A stretch of DNA of 64,000 nt from Lewinellaceae bacterium. Its GTDB lineage: Bacteria > Bacteroidota > Bacteroidia > Chitinophagales > Saprospiraceae. Position 1 is the first letter of the stretch. Every line of letters starts with the position of its first letter. Location of the stretch: assembly GCA_020636005.1 (NCBI GenBank), contig JACJYR010000001.1, positions 3,104,501-3,168,500 of the forward strand. Reading direction: 5' to 3'. This document shows positions 1-8,130 of the stretch, one piece after another. The notes beneath the pieces are model-generated. The model was not told the origin of the DNA, made no database searches, and saw only the letters and a program-made list of their open reading frames with translations. The translations under genes and the position numbers were made by a program.

Positions 1-908
1 TCAACCAGCCGGAGCGCAACCGCTACGCCTACAAGCTCGAAGGGTTCAACGACGACTGGGTGCAGACCAGCCTGAACTTCGCGACCTACACCAACCTGGA
101 CGGCGGCGAGTACCTCTTCCGGGTGAAGGGCGCCAACAACGACGGAATCTGGAACGAAACCGGGGCGCAAATTTTAGTGAAAATCATCCCTCCGCTCAGT
201 CAGCGGTGGTATTTCCGGGCATCGTTAATTTTGCTGATTGGTCTTGTTTTTATGGGTATCTGGCACTATCGGCGCCAGCAGCGCCGCCGCCTCGAAGCCT
301 TCCGGGAAAGCCTGGCCCGCGACCTGCACGACGAGATGGGCAGCACGCTGAGCAGCATCCGTTTTTTCAGTGAGTTTGCGAAACAAAAAGTCGGCAATGG
401 GGAAGCAGCCGAGGCAACCCCCGTGCTGCAGCGCATCAGCCAAAGTGCCAGCGATTTGTCCGAAAGCATGCAGGATATCATCTGGGCCATGAAGACGAAA
501 AACGACCAGTTGGAAGACCTGGCGGCCCGCATGACAGAGTTCGGCCTGCGCATCCTCGAAGCCGGAAATGTGCGTTTCAAGACCCACGTTTCAGAAAATT
601 TTTCCGGCAAACAACTCACCCCCGAGCAGCGCCGCAACGCCTACCTCATTTTCAAAGAAGCTGTGAACAACGCTGCCAAGTATGCCGAAGCCACCGAGGT
701 AGAGCTTTTTCTTGGGTTGAAAAAGGGGCTGCTCTTGATGAGAATCAGCGACAATGGGAAGGGGTTTGATACAAATGCCCCCGTTTCAAGCGAGGGGGGA
801 AATGGCCTGCAAAATATGCGGATGCGGGCGGCAGAGATAGGGGGCAGGGTGGAGGTGGTGTCTAAGATTGGGGAAGGGACGAGCGTGGAGTTGAGGGTGC
901 GGGTGTAA
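1..908 (+). CDS. Sensor histidine kinase, C-terminal part (Y_Y_Y + TM + HisKA_3 + HATPase)
   Basis: This is the 3' end of a gene that begins before the window; the reading frame is already open at base 3. The visible protein starts inside a Y_Y_Y domain (AYKLEGFNDDW). A single membrane helix follows around nt 210-265. Next is a HisKA_3 dimerisation domain with the phospho-acceptor motif DLHDEMGS and a HATPase_c domain with its N-box (FKEAVNNAAKYA) and G-boxes (SDNGKGFD, GNGLQNMRMRAAEIGG). In this family the missing N-terminus is normally a periplasmic Reg_prop beta-propeller. The kinase should phosphorylate a NarL/FixJ-type regulator. Such a gene lies on the same strand at 2952, but the pair is split by an opposite-strand cassette that begins 2 bp after this stop codon. 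Confidence 0.9.
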   Translation, partial: NQPERNRYAYKLEGFNDDWVQTSLNFATYTNLDGGEYLFRVKGANNDGIWNETGAQILVKIIPPLSQRWYFRASLILLIGLVFMGIWHYRRQQRRRLEAFRESLARDLHDEMGSTLSSIRFFSEFAKQKVGNGEAAEATPVLQRISQSASDLSESMQDIIWAMKTKNDQLEDLAARMTEFGLRILEAGNVRFKTHVSENFSGKQLTPEQRRNAYLIFKEAVNNAAKYAEATEVELFLGLKKGLLLMRISDNGKGFDTNAPVSSEGGNGLQNMRMRAAEIGGRVEVVSKIGEGTSVELRVRV

Positions 909-910
909 GT

Positions 911-1516
911 TCAAATTGCAGCCAACATAAATCTAAACGGCAAATCCTTCTCCTCGAATTGTTCCTTTTCAGTTCTCGCATATATCCGCCAAAATAGCTT
1001 CCTGCTTTTTACTTGTCCAAGGTGGTTGAAACCAAATATTTCTGCAGTGATGAAAGCACGCTGTTGGTCTTCCTCCGTGGCATCTGGACTGGGTTCTATG
1101 GTGTGTTCAATCCAGTTATATTTGAAATATTTCAGGAAGGAATAACCTATTTCATCAGGCCGCAAAAGGGCTTCGTCGTATTTGTCCAATTTGCAGGATT
1201 GGCAATGGGCGCAGGCTTTGTAGAGGTTAGTCCATTCATACGCCAAATGGTAAAAACGTCGGTCGCCTTTTGGCAAAAAATGATCAATGGAATTGTCCGG
1301 CTTGAGCGGCGGGTAGGCATCGCAGTAGGAGCAATGGTCGTCCGTTTGTGCTGCCAAGAGCGGTTCGATGTGATGGTTAAGTGGTTTTCCTTTCAGTGTT
1401 TTCCATTTGAAATTGTACTTTGGGTTGGCGAGCTTTTGCCGGGCGTATTCCTTGCCCCACTTACTGCCATTTTGGTGCAAAAAATCAGGTGGGTTGGCTC
1501 GTTGGAAGGGTCTCAT
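911..1516 (-). CDS. HNH endonuclease, PtuB-like (Septu-type defence)
   Basis: A 201-aa protein with an HNH nuclease core. It carries a CSYC zinc knuckle, an IDHFLPK motif with the catalytic histidine, WTNLYKAC, and then CAHCQSCK. This arrangement is that of the retron/Septu HNH family (PtuB; TIGR02646-like), whose members cut DNA when released by a partner ATPase. The gene lies 20 bp downstream of an SMC/ABC-type ATPase on the same strand, the usual PtuA-PtuB order, so the two are almost certainly co-transcribed. The stop codon sits 2 bp from the stop of the convergent histidine kinase gene. The family assignment rests on motifs and context only. Other ATPase-HNH pairs exist, so Septu-like is the safest label. 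Confidence 0.78.
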   Translation of the reverse strand: MRPFQRANPPDFLHQNGSKWGKEYARQKLANPKYNFKWKTLKGKPLNHHIEPLLAAQTDDHCSYCDAYPPLKPDNSIDHFLPKGDRRFYHLAYEWTNLYKACAHCQSCKLDKYDEALLRPDEIGYSFLKYFKYNWIEHTIEPSPDATEEDQQRAFITAEIFGFNHLGQVKSRKLFWRIYARTEKEQFEEKDLPFRFMLAAI

Positions 1517-1536
1517 TTTGTTTTGAAAACTAAAAA

Positions 1537-2790
1537 TTAAAGGGCCAGCTGCATGTTTTTCTTTCGGTTCAATTGGCGGATTTCCATCTCAATTACGGTA
1601 TGTAGTTCTGTACTTTGCACAGCCAGCGTGCGGGCCAGTTGGAGCAAACTCTCGGTCGTTTCCCCATTGCTGCCTTTCATCACATCGTTGATCAGGCCGT
1701 AAAATTTTTGCAAGTCGTTCTTCACATTCTCACCGAACATATCAAGTTCACCCAAATCGAATATTTCCTCTAAAATCAATTGCACGCTTTTGCCATCCTC
1801 GCTCAATATTGGCTCCTCTGCCACACTATCCCCATTGGGTTTCACCAACTTGTGAATCCACGCCCCATCCACCGAGCCAACGACAAATGGCGAATGGGTG
1901 GAAATGAAAATCTGCGCATTAGGGAACAGCCCCTGTACGGCCGGCAGTATTTTACGCTGCCACTTTGGGTGCATGTGGACTTCTATTTCATCTAAAAACA
2001 AGATAAAATTGCGCTCAAAAACGGGGATGTCGTCCACCCATTTCACCCTGTCCATGCGCATGAGCAGGTCGGCAAGCCAGGAGACGATGGATTTGAGGCC
2101 GTCGGGAAGGAGATTGAAGTCAAGGCGTTCGTGGTTGACTTCGATGCTTATACCCATTGGGTTATAATCAAAAATAAACCGAAGGGGTTGATCTATTATT
2201 TTTGTAATCGTCTGTTCTAATTGTGAAATAGCCGATCTGAAGCGGTATGCTGATACTTCGTCATTCTGGTTTTTTGCTATGGCTTCTTTTGCAATGTTGT
2301 TGGCAATCCATTGAAGCATTAATGCTGGGTTGATGGATTCTCTAAAGCTTACAGCATTTTCAAAGGGGCTATTTTCAAGCTCTTGAATGGAATGAATAAG
2401 TACATGTTCTACTTTTCGATAACCAGAGTAAGCAAAAGCTCCAAAAGTAAAGACGGCTGATTTAGAAATCGTAATAAATTTAAATGGGTTTCTAATTGTT
2501 GATGGAATATATTGGGGTTTTAGAATAGCGGATGATCCTTCAGAAAAATATGTTTCAATTGCACCTTTTGTATTATTTCTAAATTTCTTTTCTACTAATT
2601 GGATATCGCCACCAAACCCAAATGTCAATATTTCCAGCACCGTACTTTTCCCCACCCCATTCTCCCCCGTCAAAATATGGATCTCCGCCTTGTCCTCCAT
2701 GCCCTTGGGCTTCTCCGGGAACGCCATCTTCAAATCGCCGAACGGGCCGATTTGGTGCGCTTCAAGTCCTGTGATGCGGAATGGCTTCAT
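1537..2790 (-). CDS. AAA/ABC-type ATPase, PtuA-like (Septu-type defence)
   Basis: A 417-aa soluble ATPase of the AAA_21/SMC-like class. A Walker A motif (GENGVGKST) lies near residue 43. A signature-like LPDGLKS segment follows around residue 230, and the Walker B/D-loop (LFLDEIEVHMHP) and H-switch (FISTHSPF) lie near residues 265-300. Together with the HNH gene 20 bp downstream this is the composition of a Septu (PtuAB) anti-phage module, in which the ATPase senses phage or nucleotide state and controls the nuclease. The protein is shorter than many PtuA proteins. The middle of the gene (about 2160-2640) is visibly richer in A+T than the flanking housekeeping genes, which suggests horizontal acquisition. 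A good Bacteroidota promoter lies just upstream. Confidence 0.75.
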   Translation of the reverse strand: MKPFRITGLEAHQIGPFGDLKMAFPEKPKGMEDKAEIHILTGENGVGKSTVLEILTFGFGGDIQLVEKKFRNNTKGAIETYFSEGSSAILKPQYIPSTIRNPFKFITISKSAVFTFGAFAYSGYRKVEHVLIHSIQELENSPFENAVSFRESINPALMLQWIANNIAKEAIAKNQNDEVSAYRFRSAISQLEQTITKIIDQPLRFIFDYNPMGISIEVNHERLDFNLLPDGLKSIVSWLADLLMRMDRVKWVDDIPVFERNFILFLDEIEVHMHPKWQRKILPAVQGLFPNAQIFISTHSPFVVGSVDGAWIHKLVKPNGDSVAEEPILSEDGKSVQLILEEIFDLGELDMFGENVKNDLQKFYGLINDVMKGSNGETTESLLQLARTLAVQSTELHTVIEMEIRQLNRKKNMQLAL

Positions 2791-2806
2791 GTGTTAAAAT
2801 TTTCTA

Positions 2807-2834
2807 CAAACCTACATAAAAACTGCCAATCAAA
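2807..2834 (-). promoter_or_regulatory. Predicted promoter of the Septu-like operon
   Basis: Read on the minus strand, this contains TTTG (2834-2831), a 16-nt spacer and TAGGTTTG (2814-2807). That closely matches the Bacteroidota primary sigma factor consensus (TTG/TTTG, about 17-23 nt, TAnnTTTG). It is 17 bp upstream of the ATPase start codon, so the leader would be very short. Confidence 0.55.
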
Positions 2835-2858
2835 CAGCGATGACATAAAAACGCCCCC

Positions 2859-2887
2859 CCAATGACCAATGACCCAATGACCAATGA
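2859..2887 (+). repeat. Heptamer tandem repeat (CCAATGA)4
   Basis: Four copies of CCAATGA, with one extra C between copies two and three, sit in the divergent intergenic region between the Septu-like ATPase and the response regulator. This is one of many 7-nt-period tracts in the window. The closest relative here is the CCAATCA tract at 32793-32827. Confidence 0.85.
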
Positions 2888-2951
2888 CTTTTTAAAGATT
2901 TCACCCCTTTATGCTATTTCCCAATAACATTTTCCAAGCGATCTTTGCCCA

Positions 2952-3605
2952 ATGCAAACCGAACAAAAAATACGAATCATACTCTACGAAGACAACCGTG
3001 ACCTGCGGGAAGGCATGACCTTTCTGCTACAGGCCACGCCCACCCTCGAACTCGTCGGCGCATTTCCCGATACCGGCAACCTCGAAATGCAGGTGCCAGG
3101 CCTCAGGCCCGACGTTATCCTCATGGACATTGACATGCCAGGCCGGACGGGCATCGAGGCGACGCCCGTCGTGAAAGCACTGCGCCCGGAAACGCAAGTG
3201 CTCATGCTCACTGTCTTCGAGGACGAGGACAAAATTTTCCAGGCCATCCGCAACGGCGCATCGGGCTACCTGCTCAAACGCACCCCCCCCACCGAAATCA
3301 TCGCCGCCATCCACGATGTACAGCGGGGCGGCTCGCCCATGACGTCCAGCATCGCCCGCCGGGTACTGCAATTTTTCCAGCAACAGCCTGCTTCCAACCA
3401 ACCACAAAAAGATTACGACCTCTCGCCCCGTGAACTGGACATCCTGAAAAGCCTCGTGAAAGGCTACTCCTACAAGCTCATCGCCGATGAGCATTTTATC
3501 AGCATTGACACGGTAAGGTCGCACATCCGGCATATCTATGAAAAGTTGCAGGTGAACAGTAAGACGGAGGCGGTGTTGAAGGCGCTGAAGGAGAAAATTG
3601 TCTAA
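2952..3605 (+). CDS. NarL/FixJ-family response regulator
   Basis: A 217-aa two-component regulator. The receiver domain (about residues 8-125) has the acidic pocket (YEDN), the phospho-acceptor aspartate in DVILMDIDMPG, the conserved threonine region (LTVFED) and the lysine in GYLLKR. A LuxR-type helix-turn-helix follows at about residues 153-210 (SPRELDILKSLVKGYSYK and SIDTVRSHIRHIYEKL). The natural partner is the HisKA_3 kinase that ends at 908, since such genes usually sit side by side. Here 2 kb of opposite-strand defence genes lie between them, so the regulator must be expressed from its own promoter, possibly near 2930. Confidence 0.93.
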   Translation: MQTEQKIRIILYEDNRDLREGMTFLLQATPTLELVGAFPDTGNLEMQVPGLRPDVILMDIDMPGRTGIEATPVVKALRPETQVLMLTVFEDEDKIFQAIRNGASGYLLKRTPPTEIIAAIHDVQRGGSPMTSSIARRVLQFFQQQPASNQPQKDYDLSPRELDILKSLVKGYSYKLIADEHFISIDTVRSHIRHIYEKLQVNSKTEAVLKALKEKIV

Positions 3606-3902
3606 GCACAATTCTTTTTGGGAACAGGAAATTCCGCCCGGTACTGCTTCGTCCATTTCCCCGGATTCCTACCGCTGGATTCGCCTTTTCAGAAAAAATG
3701 CCGGTTTGAATGAAGGTTCTGATGTAAACAGGGTTCAAAATGAAAAACAAGATCATGGTGATTTTCAAAATCACCATGATCTAACCTCCTGAAAATCAAC
3801 GAATGTAAAAAATGAACCCGTTATTCGCATCACTTGCCTAAACCTTTATTTTTGCTGAAATTTTGAAGGCCGTTTCCTTCAAAACACCAGCCATCCACCA
3901 TC
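3606..3902. other. Intergenic region with a large palindrome
   Basis: There is no credible gene here. The notable content is the near-perfect palindrome at 3750-3782. A possible minus-7 element (TATTTTTG, 3847-3854) lies upstream of the next gene, without a convincing minus-33 box. Confidence 0.6.
3750..3782. repeat. Perfect 16-bp inverted repeat with 1-nt centre
   Basis: The left arm AGATCATGGTGATTTT (3750-3765) and right arm AAAATCACCATGATCT (3767-3782) are exact reverse complements around a single C. No T-run follows, so a simple intrinsic terminator is unlikely. It could be a REP/MITE-like element or a binding site. I saw no second copy in the window. Confidence 0.85.
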
Positions 3903-5321
3903 ATGCACCAAGCCTTAGAAACAGACCAAAAAGCACTCGAAATAAACCTGGACGACCGCATCTACGGCGCATTCGCCGAGATAGGCGCCGGACAGGAGGT
4001 GGCCCGCTACTTCTTCCAGGTGGGCGCTGCGGCAGGCACCATTGCCAAAACGATGAGCGCCTACGACAAGGTCGTGTCCGACGACATCTATGGGACAGAG
4101 CCAAGCGGGCGCTACGTCTGCGAGAGCCGCCTTTACAAGATGCTCGACCACGAGTGGGAACTGATGGAAAAGCGCCTGCGCCCCCTGCGGCCCGACACTA
4201 ATTTCTTCGTGTTTGCGGATACCGTGGCGGCGCTCAACTACCAGCGCACCATCCTTGGCGACGGCTGGCTGGGCATCCGTTTTCAACTAAAACCAGGCGG
4301 CGAACCGAACGACCTGGTGCTCCATGTGAAGATGCTCGACAACGATACCCAACTGCAACAGCAGGCGGTGGGCATCCTCGGCGTCAACCTCATTTATGCC
4401 TGTTTCCGCTACCATCAGGAGCCGGAGACGATGGTATTGTCCTTGCTGGACAGCCTGCAGGATAGGGCGATGGTGGACATGGTGCGCCTCACCGGGCCTG
4501 ATTTTGAGAACCTGGACAACCGCCTGTTGAGCCTTTGGCTGGTGAAACATGGGCTGAGCCAGGTTGCCATGTTCGGGCCTAACAGGCAGAACGTCCATGC
4601 CTCTGAGTTTTTATATAAAAAGCACATCGCTGTGGTAAGGGCAGGCTTTCGGCCCCCAACGCTGATGCACATGGACATGATAAAAAGCGGCTTCGACCAA
4701 TTCAGAAAAGAGGATGGTGTGGATGCGGCCAAATCGGCCTTGCTTGTTGAACTAACGATGGACAACCTCTGCGGGGTCGGCGAACTGGACGAAAAGGATT
4801 TTCTGGATCGATCTGATTTGCTGTGCGCCCTGGGCCAGACGGTAGTGGTGTCCAGTTGCGAAAAATACCAGGAACTCATCACTTATCTTTCCGACTACAA
4901 ATTCCAGAGCCTCGGCTTCATCGTCCAGACCCGCCGCATCATGGATTTCCTGGCCGACAAATATTACCGCAATATGGATGGCCGCTTGTTGGCTGCTTTT
5001 GGCGAAGTATTCACCCGCAACACACGGATGTACGCCTACCCATTCCACCAGGAGGGCAGCGAGGAACTGATGACCACCCAAAACCTGCCCGTGCCGGAAG
5101 GCTTCAAGTACCTTTACCAGCATTTACTCGACAACCGGCAATTGGCCGACGTGAGTGGTTATGATAAAAACGTGCTGCATATTTTTGCGAAGGAAGTACT
5201 TGAACTAATACGCCAGGGGGAGCCGGGCTGGGAAGGCTTGGTGCCAAAGAAGGTGGAAACACTGGTGAAAGAAAAATTCCTGTTTGGATATCCTACAGAG
5301 AAAATGGAGTTTGAATATTGA
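3903..5321 (+). CDS. Conserved cytosolic protein of unknown function (472 aa)
   Basis: A 472-aa protein without signal peptide or membrane segments. It opens with the striking segment IYGAFAEIGAGQEVARYFF followed by GTIAKTMSAYDK. I recall this as a widely conserved family in Bacteroidota, cyanobacteria and others. Genome annotations give it conflicting names, such as nicotinate-nucleotide adenylyltransferase or TonB-dependent receptor. Neither fits: there is no HxGH nucleotidyltransferase motif and no outer-membrane barrel or plug. The gene stands alone, convergent with the thioredoxin-like lipoprotein gene downstream. I do not assign a function. Confidence 0.75.
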   Translation: MHQALETDQKALEINLDDRIYGAFAEIGAGQEVARYFFQVGAAAGTIAKTMSAYDKVVSDDIYGTEPSGRYVCESRLYKMLDHEWELMEKRLRPLRPDTNFFVFADTVAALNYQRTILGDGWLGIRFQLKPGGEPNDLVLHVKMLDNDTQLQQQAVGILGVNLIYACFRYHQEPETMVLSLLDSLQDRAMVDMVRLTGPDFENLDNRLLSLWLVKHGLSQVAMFGPNRQNVHASEFLYKKHIAVVRAGFRPPTLMHMDMIKSGFDQFRKEDGVDAAKSALLVELTMDNLCGVGELDEKDFLDRSDLLCALGQTVVVSSCEKYQELITYLSDYKFQSLGFIVQTRRIMDFLADKYYRNMDGRLLAAFGEVFTRNTRMYAYPFHQEGSEELMTTQNLPVPEGFKYLYQHLLDNRQLADVSGYDKNVLHIFAKEVLELIRQGEPGWEGLVPKKVETLVKEKFLFGYPTEKMEFEY

Positions 5322-5450
5322 GGGCAACGATGGAACATACTCCCCTCCCCAATAGATTTTCCGGGAAAGATAGAAACCAACGGCGTTGGAGGGCGAAATT
5401 GAAGCTGATACATTTAACGACAGCAGCTTTTGATATTTTACCAAAAATAA

Positions 5451-5484
5451 AATGGCTGGATAGTGCCCAGACCATCCAGCCATT
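5451..5484 (-). terminator. Hairpin terminator of the thioredoxin-like lipoprotein gene
   Basis: An 11-bp inverted repeat (AATGGCTGGAT at 5451-5461 and ATCCAGCCATT at 5474-5484) lies between two convergent genes. On the minus strand it is followed by a U-rich stretch (TTTATTTTTGG), so it should terminate transcription coming from 7011. Confidence 0.65.
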
Positions 5485-5502
5485 CAGCCTTGGAACCATT
5501 TA

Positions 5503-7011
5503 TTATCCCTTCCTTTTCTCCATATCCCGCTCCAGAATAGTTTGGATTTGATCCACGTGGAGGTTCTTGGCGATGATGTTCCGGTCGGGATCAAGGACAT
5601 ATACCTCTGGCGTATTGTCAACGTAATATTTGGCGTAAATAGACTTATTGGTGGGATCGAAAACGTTGACCCAGGGCATGTTGTATTTTTTCAGGGCGGC
5701 CCTCCATTTGTCATCTTCCGTATTTACGGCAATGCCATATACATCCATGCCTTTGGCCTTCCATTCGCCATACATTTTCACCAACTGCGGCGTCTGTTCT
5801 GCGCAGTGCTCACAGTCAGGGTTCCACATATACACCACGATATAAGGGGATTTCATTTCGTAAATAGAGTGCATTTTTCCATCTGCTCCCGGGGCGTTTA
5901 CATCGGGCGCTTTTTTACCGACGATGCTGGCGGCCATTTCGTATGCCCGAAGCTGCAGGCCGTGTACCTCCACGGAATCCGACCAAAATGCCTTGTCGTA
6001 GGTAAAATATTTCTGGATCATGTGCACCCACACCGCCTGCGGATCCATCAGGGTGGACTCTTTGGGATCGTAGTTCAGCACGATCCAGTTGGCGAAATAT
6101 TTATAGTATTCAGGTTTGTTCAATACCTTTTCCACCAGGAAATCAGCTGAGGCGATGATGGAATCTGGTTGCTGTGGCGTCAGCTCGTTGACGTAGCGTT
6201 TCAGCTTATTGGAAATCACCGGGGTATAGAGCAGGCGCTCGTCGGAGAAGTCCACGCCGTCCCAGAATTTGTGCCGGTAAAGATAGACCATGCGGGCGGT
6301 GTCCTGGGTGCCGTCGGGTTTGTTCACCTCGCCCAGGTCGGGGTTTTGGCCGGCCATTTTGAATTTGGTATAGAGCAGTTGGGGGTTTTTATTGAAAACA
6401 TCGCGCAGGTAGGCGGTGCGGTCGGATGTCACTTTGTCCTGTTCTGCTTTTGCCTGTTGGTATTCGGGCGTGCCGGGCTTTGCATTTTTGAGCTTCGCCG
6501 CAGTTTGCTGTAAAAGCGGCCGCTGGCTTTCCTCGTATTTCATCACCTGGTAGAGAAGCTTGTTGTCCTCGCTACCCTCCACTTCCATGGATTCTGCCAG
6601 ACTGGCCAGTTTGGTCTTCATGGTGAAAGTTTGATCCAGATCGACCAGCAACTGGATGTTTTGGTTGTTGGGCAAAACGACAAACAACATGCCCGGGAAA
6701 TAGGGATCTTTGTTTTTGAAGTGTATTTCGCCAGTTGGGCTGATACGGGCAGAATCGGCCAGGTAATTCTGGTCGGTATAGATGCCAATGAGCCGGGCCG
6801 TGCCGCCGCCGGTCAGGCCCTCGATTTGTAAGGTGATGTCTGGCGATTCGGCCTTTTCCTTGTAGTCTTTGGCCACAATATTGGAAGGCTGCACCTCAAA
6901 GGAATTGAGGTTCAAAGGATTGGCGTTGTTGGGGGCTGGGTTGTCTGCACTGTTTTCGTTTTTACAGGCAAACAGTAAAAGCAGAAGGGAGAAGAAAATT
7001 AAGTGTCGCAT
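5503..7011 (-). CDS. TlpA/AhpC-TSA-type thioredoxin-fold lipoprotein
   Basis: A 502-aa predicted lipoprotein. A hydrophobic signal peptide ends in the lipobox LLFAC, with the acylated cysteine at about residue 16. The N-terminal two thirds resemble the Bacteroidota DUF4369/DUF5106-type region found in front of redoxin domains. The C-terminal 140 residues are a thioredoxin fold with a redox pair in NPDCEHCAEQTP and the cis-proline region near NTPEVYVLDPD. The likely role is thiol-disulphide exchange in the periplasm or on the inner side of the outer membrane. The gene is monocistronic and has a hairpin terminator after it. Confidence 0.82.
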   Translation of the reverse strand: MRHLIFFSLLLLLFACKNENSADNPAPNNANPLNLNSFEVQPSNIVAKDYKEKAESPDITLQIEGLTGGGTARLIGIYTDQNYLADSARISPTGEIHFKNKDPYFPGMLFVVLPNNQNIQLLVDLDQTFTMKTKLASLAESMEVEGSEDNKLLYQVMKYEESQRPLLQQTAAKLKNAKPGTPEYQQAKAEQDKVTSDRTAYLRDVFNKNPQLLYTKFKMAGQNPDLGEVNKPDGTQDTARMVYLYRHKFWDGVDFSDERLLYTPVISNKLKRYVNELTPQQPDSIIASADFLVEKVLNKPEYYKYFANWIVLNYDPKESTLMDPQAVWVHMIQKYFTYDKAFWSDSVEVHGLQLRAYEMAASIVGKKAPDVNAPGADGKMHSIYEMKSPYIVVYMWNPDCEHCAEQTPQLVKMYGEWKAKGMDVYGIAVNTEDDKWRAALKKYNMPWVNVFDPTNKSIYAKYYVDNTPEVYVLDPDRNIIAKNLHVDQIQTILERDMEKRKG

Positions 7012-7307
7012 GAGATTCGATTTTTGGCGGCGATGGAAAAATACCTTGCAAGCATTTATTCACCTCCAAGCCTGAAGGAATTTTTGAAAATAAATCTGTC
7101 AATTTATCTTTCCTTCGATCCGGGCGGCGAAATTAAAAGAATTGAAAGTATTATGGAAACAGCAAAGCCTGCTCACCAATTTCGGCAGGCAGGCTTTGGG
7201 TGCCAAATTTTTTGCCAAACACATTAATTTTATTGTATTTGTATATTTTGGTGTTTGTGTGTTTTTTGATTGAGGCGTCTTTAACTTTTTATTTAGAAAA
7301 TCCACGA
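7012..7307. other. Intergenic region without a gene
   Basis: No credible reading frame is present. A 9-bp hairpin (AAAGCCTGC at 7164-7172 with GCAGGCTTT at 7189-7197) and a T/G-rich stretch (about 7227-7270) related to the TGTTTGKG octamer repeats are the only visible structures. Confidence 0.5.
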
Positions 7308-7943
7308 TCAGCTATCCTTAAAACCATATTGTTCCAACACTTCGGCAGGCGCTCCTTCCCACTTGCTCACGGGCCGGTTGCCCTCATAGCCTAAATCCTG
7401 GATGCCCATTTCCGTGGTAAAAAAGCCCGTCGCCGTCAGGTCCCGCATCCGGTTGAAAAAAGCGACGCCCTGTTCCATGCCAGGTTTTACCTTATTGGGG
7501 TAAGCGATGTCGTCCACTATTTGCAGTTGCTGCGCTGATGAACAATCCACAAACGCTTTTTCAAAACGGTTCATGCTTTCCAGGTCCAGCCAGCGCAGGC
7601 CGCCCCGCATGGGGGTTTGGTGGTGCGGCATATCTTTCACGATAAACTCAATGAATGCTGGCACCTCCGCCTCCGAAGCACTCCCCGATTTTTCATCTTT
7701 GGGAATGATGATGTCGGCCAAAACAGTGATGGTGGCCATTTCGTGTTCAGTGAAAAAGGCCTCGCTGAGCAGCCGTTTGTCCCGTTCGATTTCATGCGCC
7801 TCCCGGCCGGCCTCTATCACTTCAAACCCTGCCTCCTGGCCAGCGGTGGCTGTCTCCTGCTTATCCGTTTGGCACGACTCCCATAGCACGCTCGCCGATA
7901 TAGAGCCTACGCCGATAAATTGAAGGTATCTTCTGCGGTTCAT
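7308..7943 (-). CDS. Gluconate 2-dehydrogenase subunit 3-like protein
   Basis: A 211-aa protein of the Gluconate_2-dh3 family. The N-terminus (MNRRRYLQFIGVG) looks like a Tat-type or lipoprotein export signal; a cysteine follows at about residue 25 (WESCQ). The family core is visible as FFTEHEMATITVLADIIIP and then AFIEFIVKDMP. In known systems this small subunit accompanies an FAD-containing GMC dehydrogenase and helps its export or electron transfer. The GMC gene lies directly upstream on the same strand, 187 bp away, which supports this pairing. The physiological substrate is not evident. Confidence 0.85.
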   Translation of the reverse strand: MNRRRYLQFIGVGSISASVLWESCQTDKQETATAGQEAGFEVIEAGREAHEIERDKRLLSEAFFTEHEMATITVLADIIIPKDEKSGSASEAEVPAFIEFIVKDMPHHQTPMRGGLRWLDLESMNRFEKAFVDCSSAQQLQIVDDIAYPNKVKPGMEQGVAFFNRMRDLTATGFFTTEMGIQDLGYEGNRPVSKWEGAPAEVLEQYGFKDS

Positions 7944-7989
7944 ATCTTTTTAGATCGAAGGAAAAATAAAATGACCATTTTATTTTTAA

Positions 7990-8014
7990 AAAACCCCTCC
8001 ATTGCTGGGGTTTT
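7990..8014. terminator. Bidirectional hairpin (AAAACCCC...GGGGTTTT)
   Basis: An 8-bp stem with a 9-nt loop lies between the GMC oxidoreductase gene and its small-subunit gene. It could attenuate transcription between the two genes. The sequence just to its right (8057-8125) also contains imperfect inverted copies of the GTGAGGGGAGAGA motif. Confidence 0.5.
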
Positions 8015-8130
8015 CAAAATCAAAATGGTGAAGTTATTTTTTCATCGTTATTTAGAAGTGAAAGGTGAGGGGAGAGAGGCGAGGTATCGGGCCGTTCCCT
8101 TACCTCTCACTTCTCTCCCCTCACTTATTT

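Noticed and set aside
911..2790. PARIS-type (AriA/AriB) or Gabija-like defence system
   Set aside because: The partner of the ATPase has HNH motifs, not a Toprim or UvrD-like helicase domain; Septu is the better fit.
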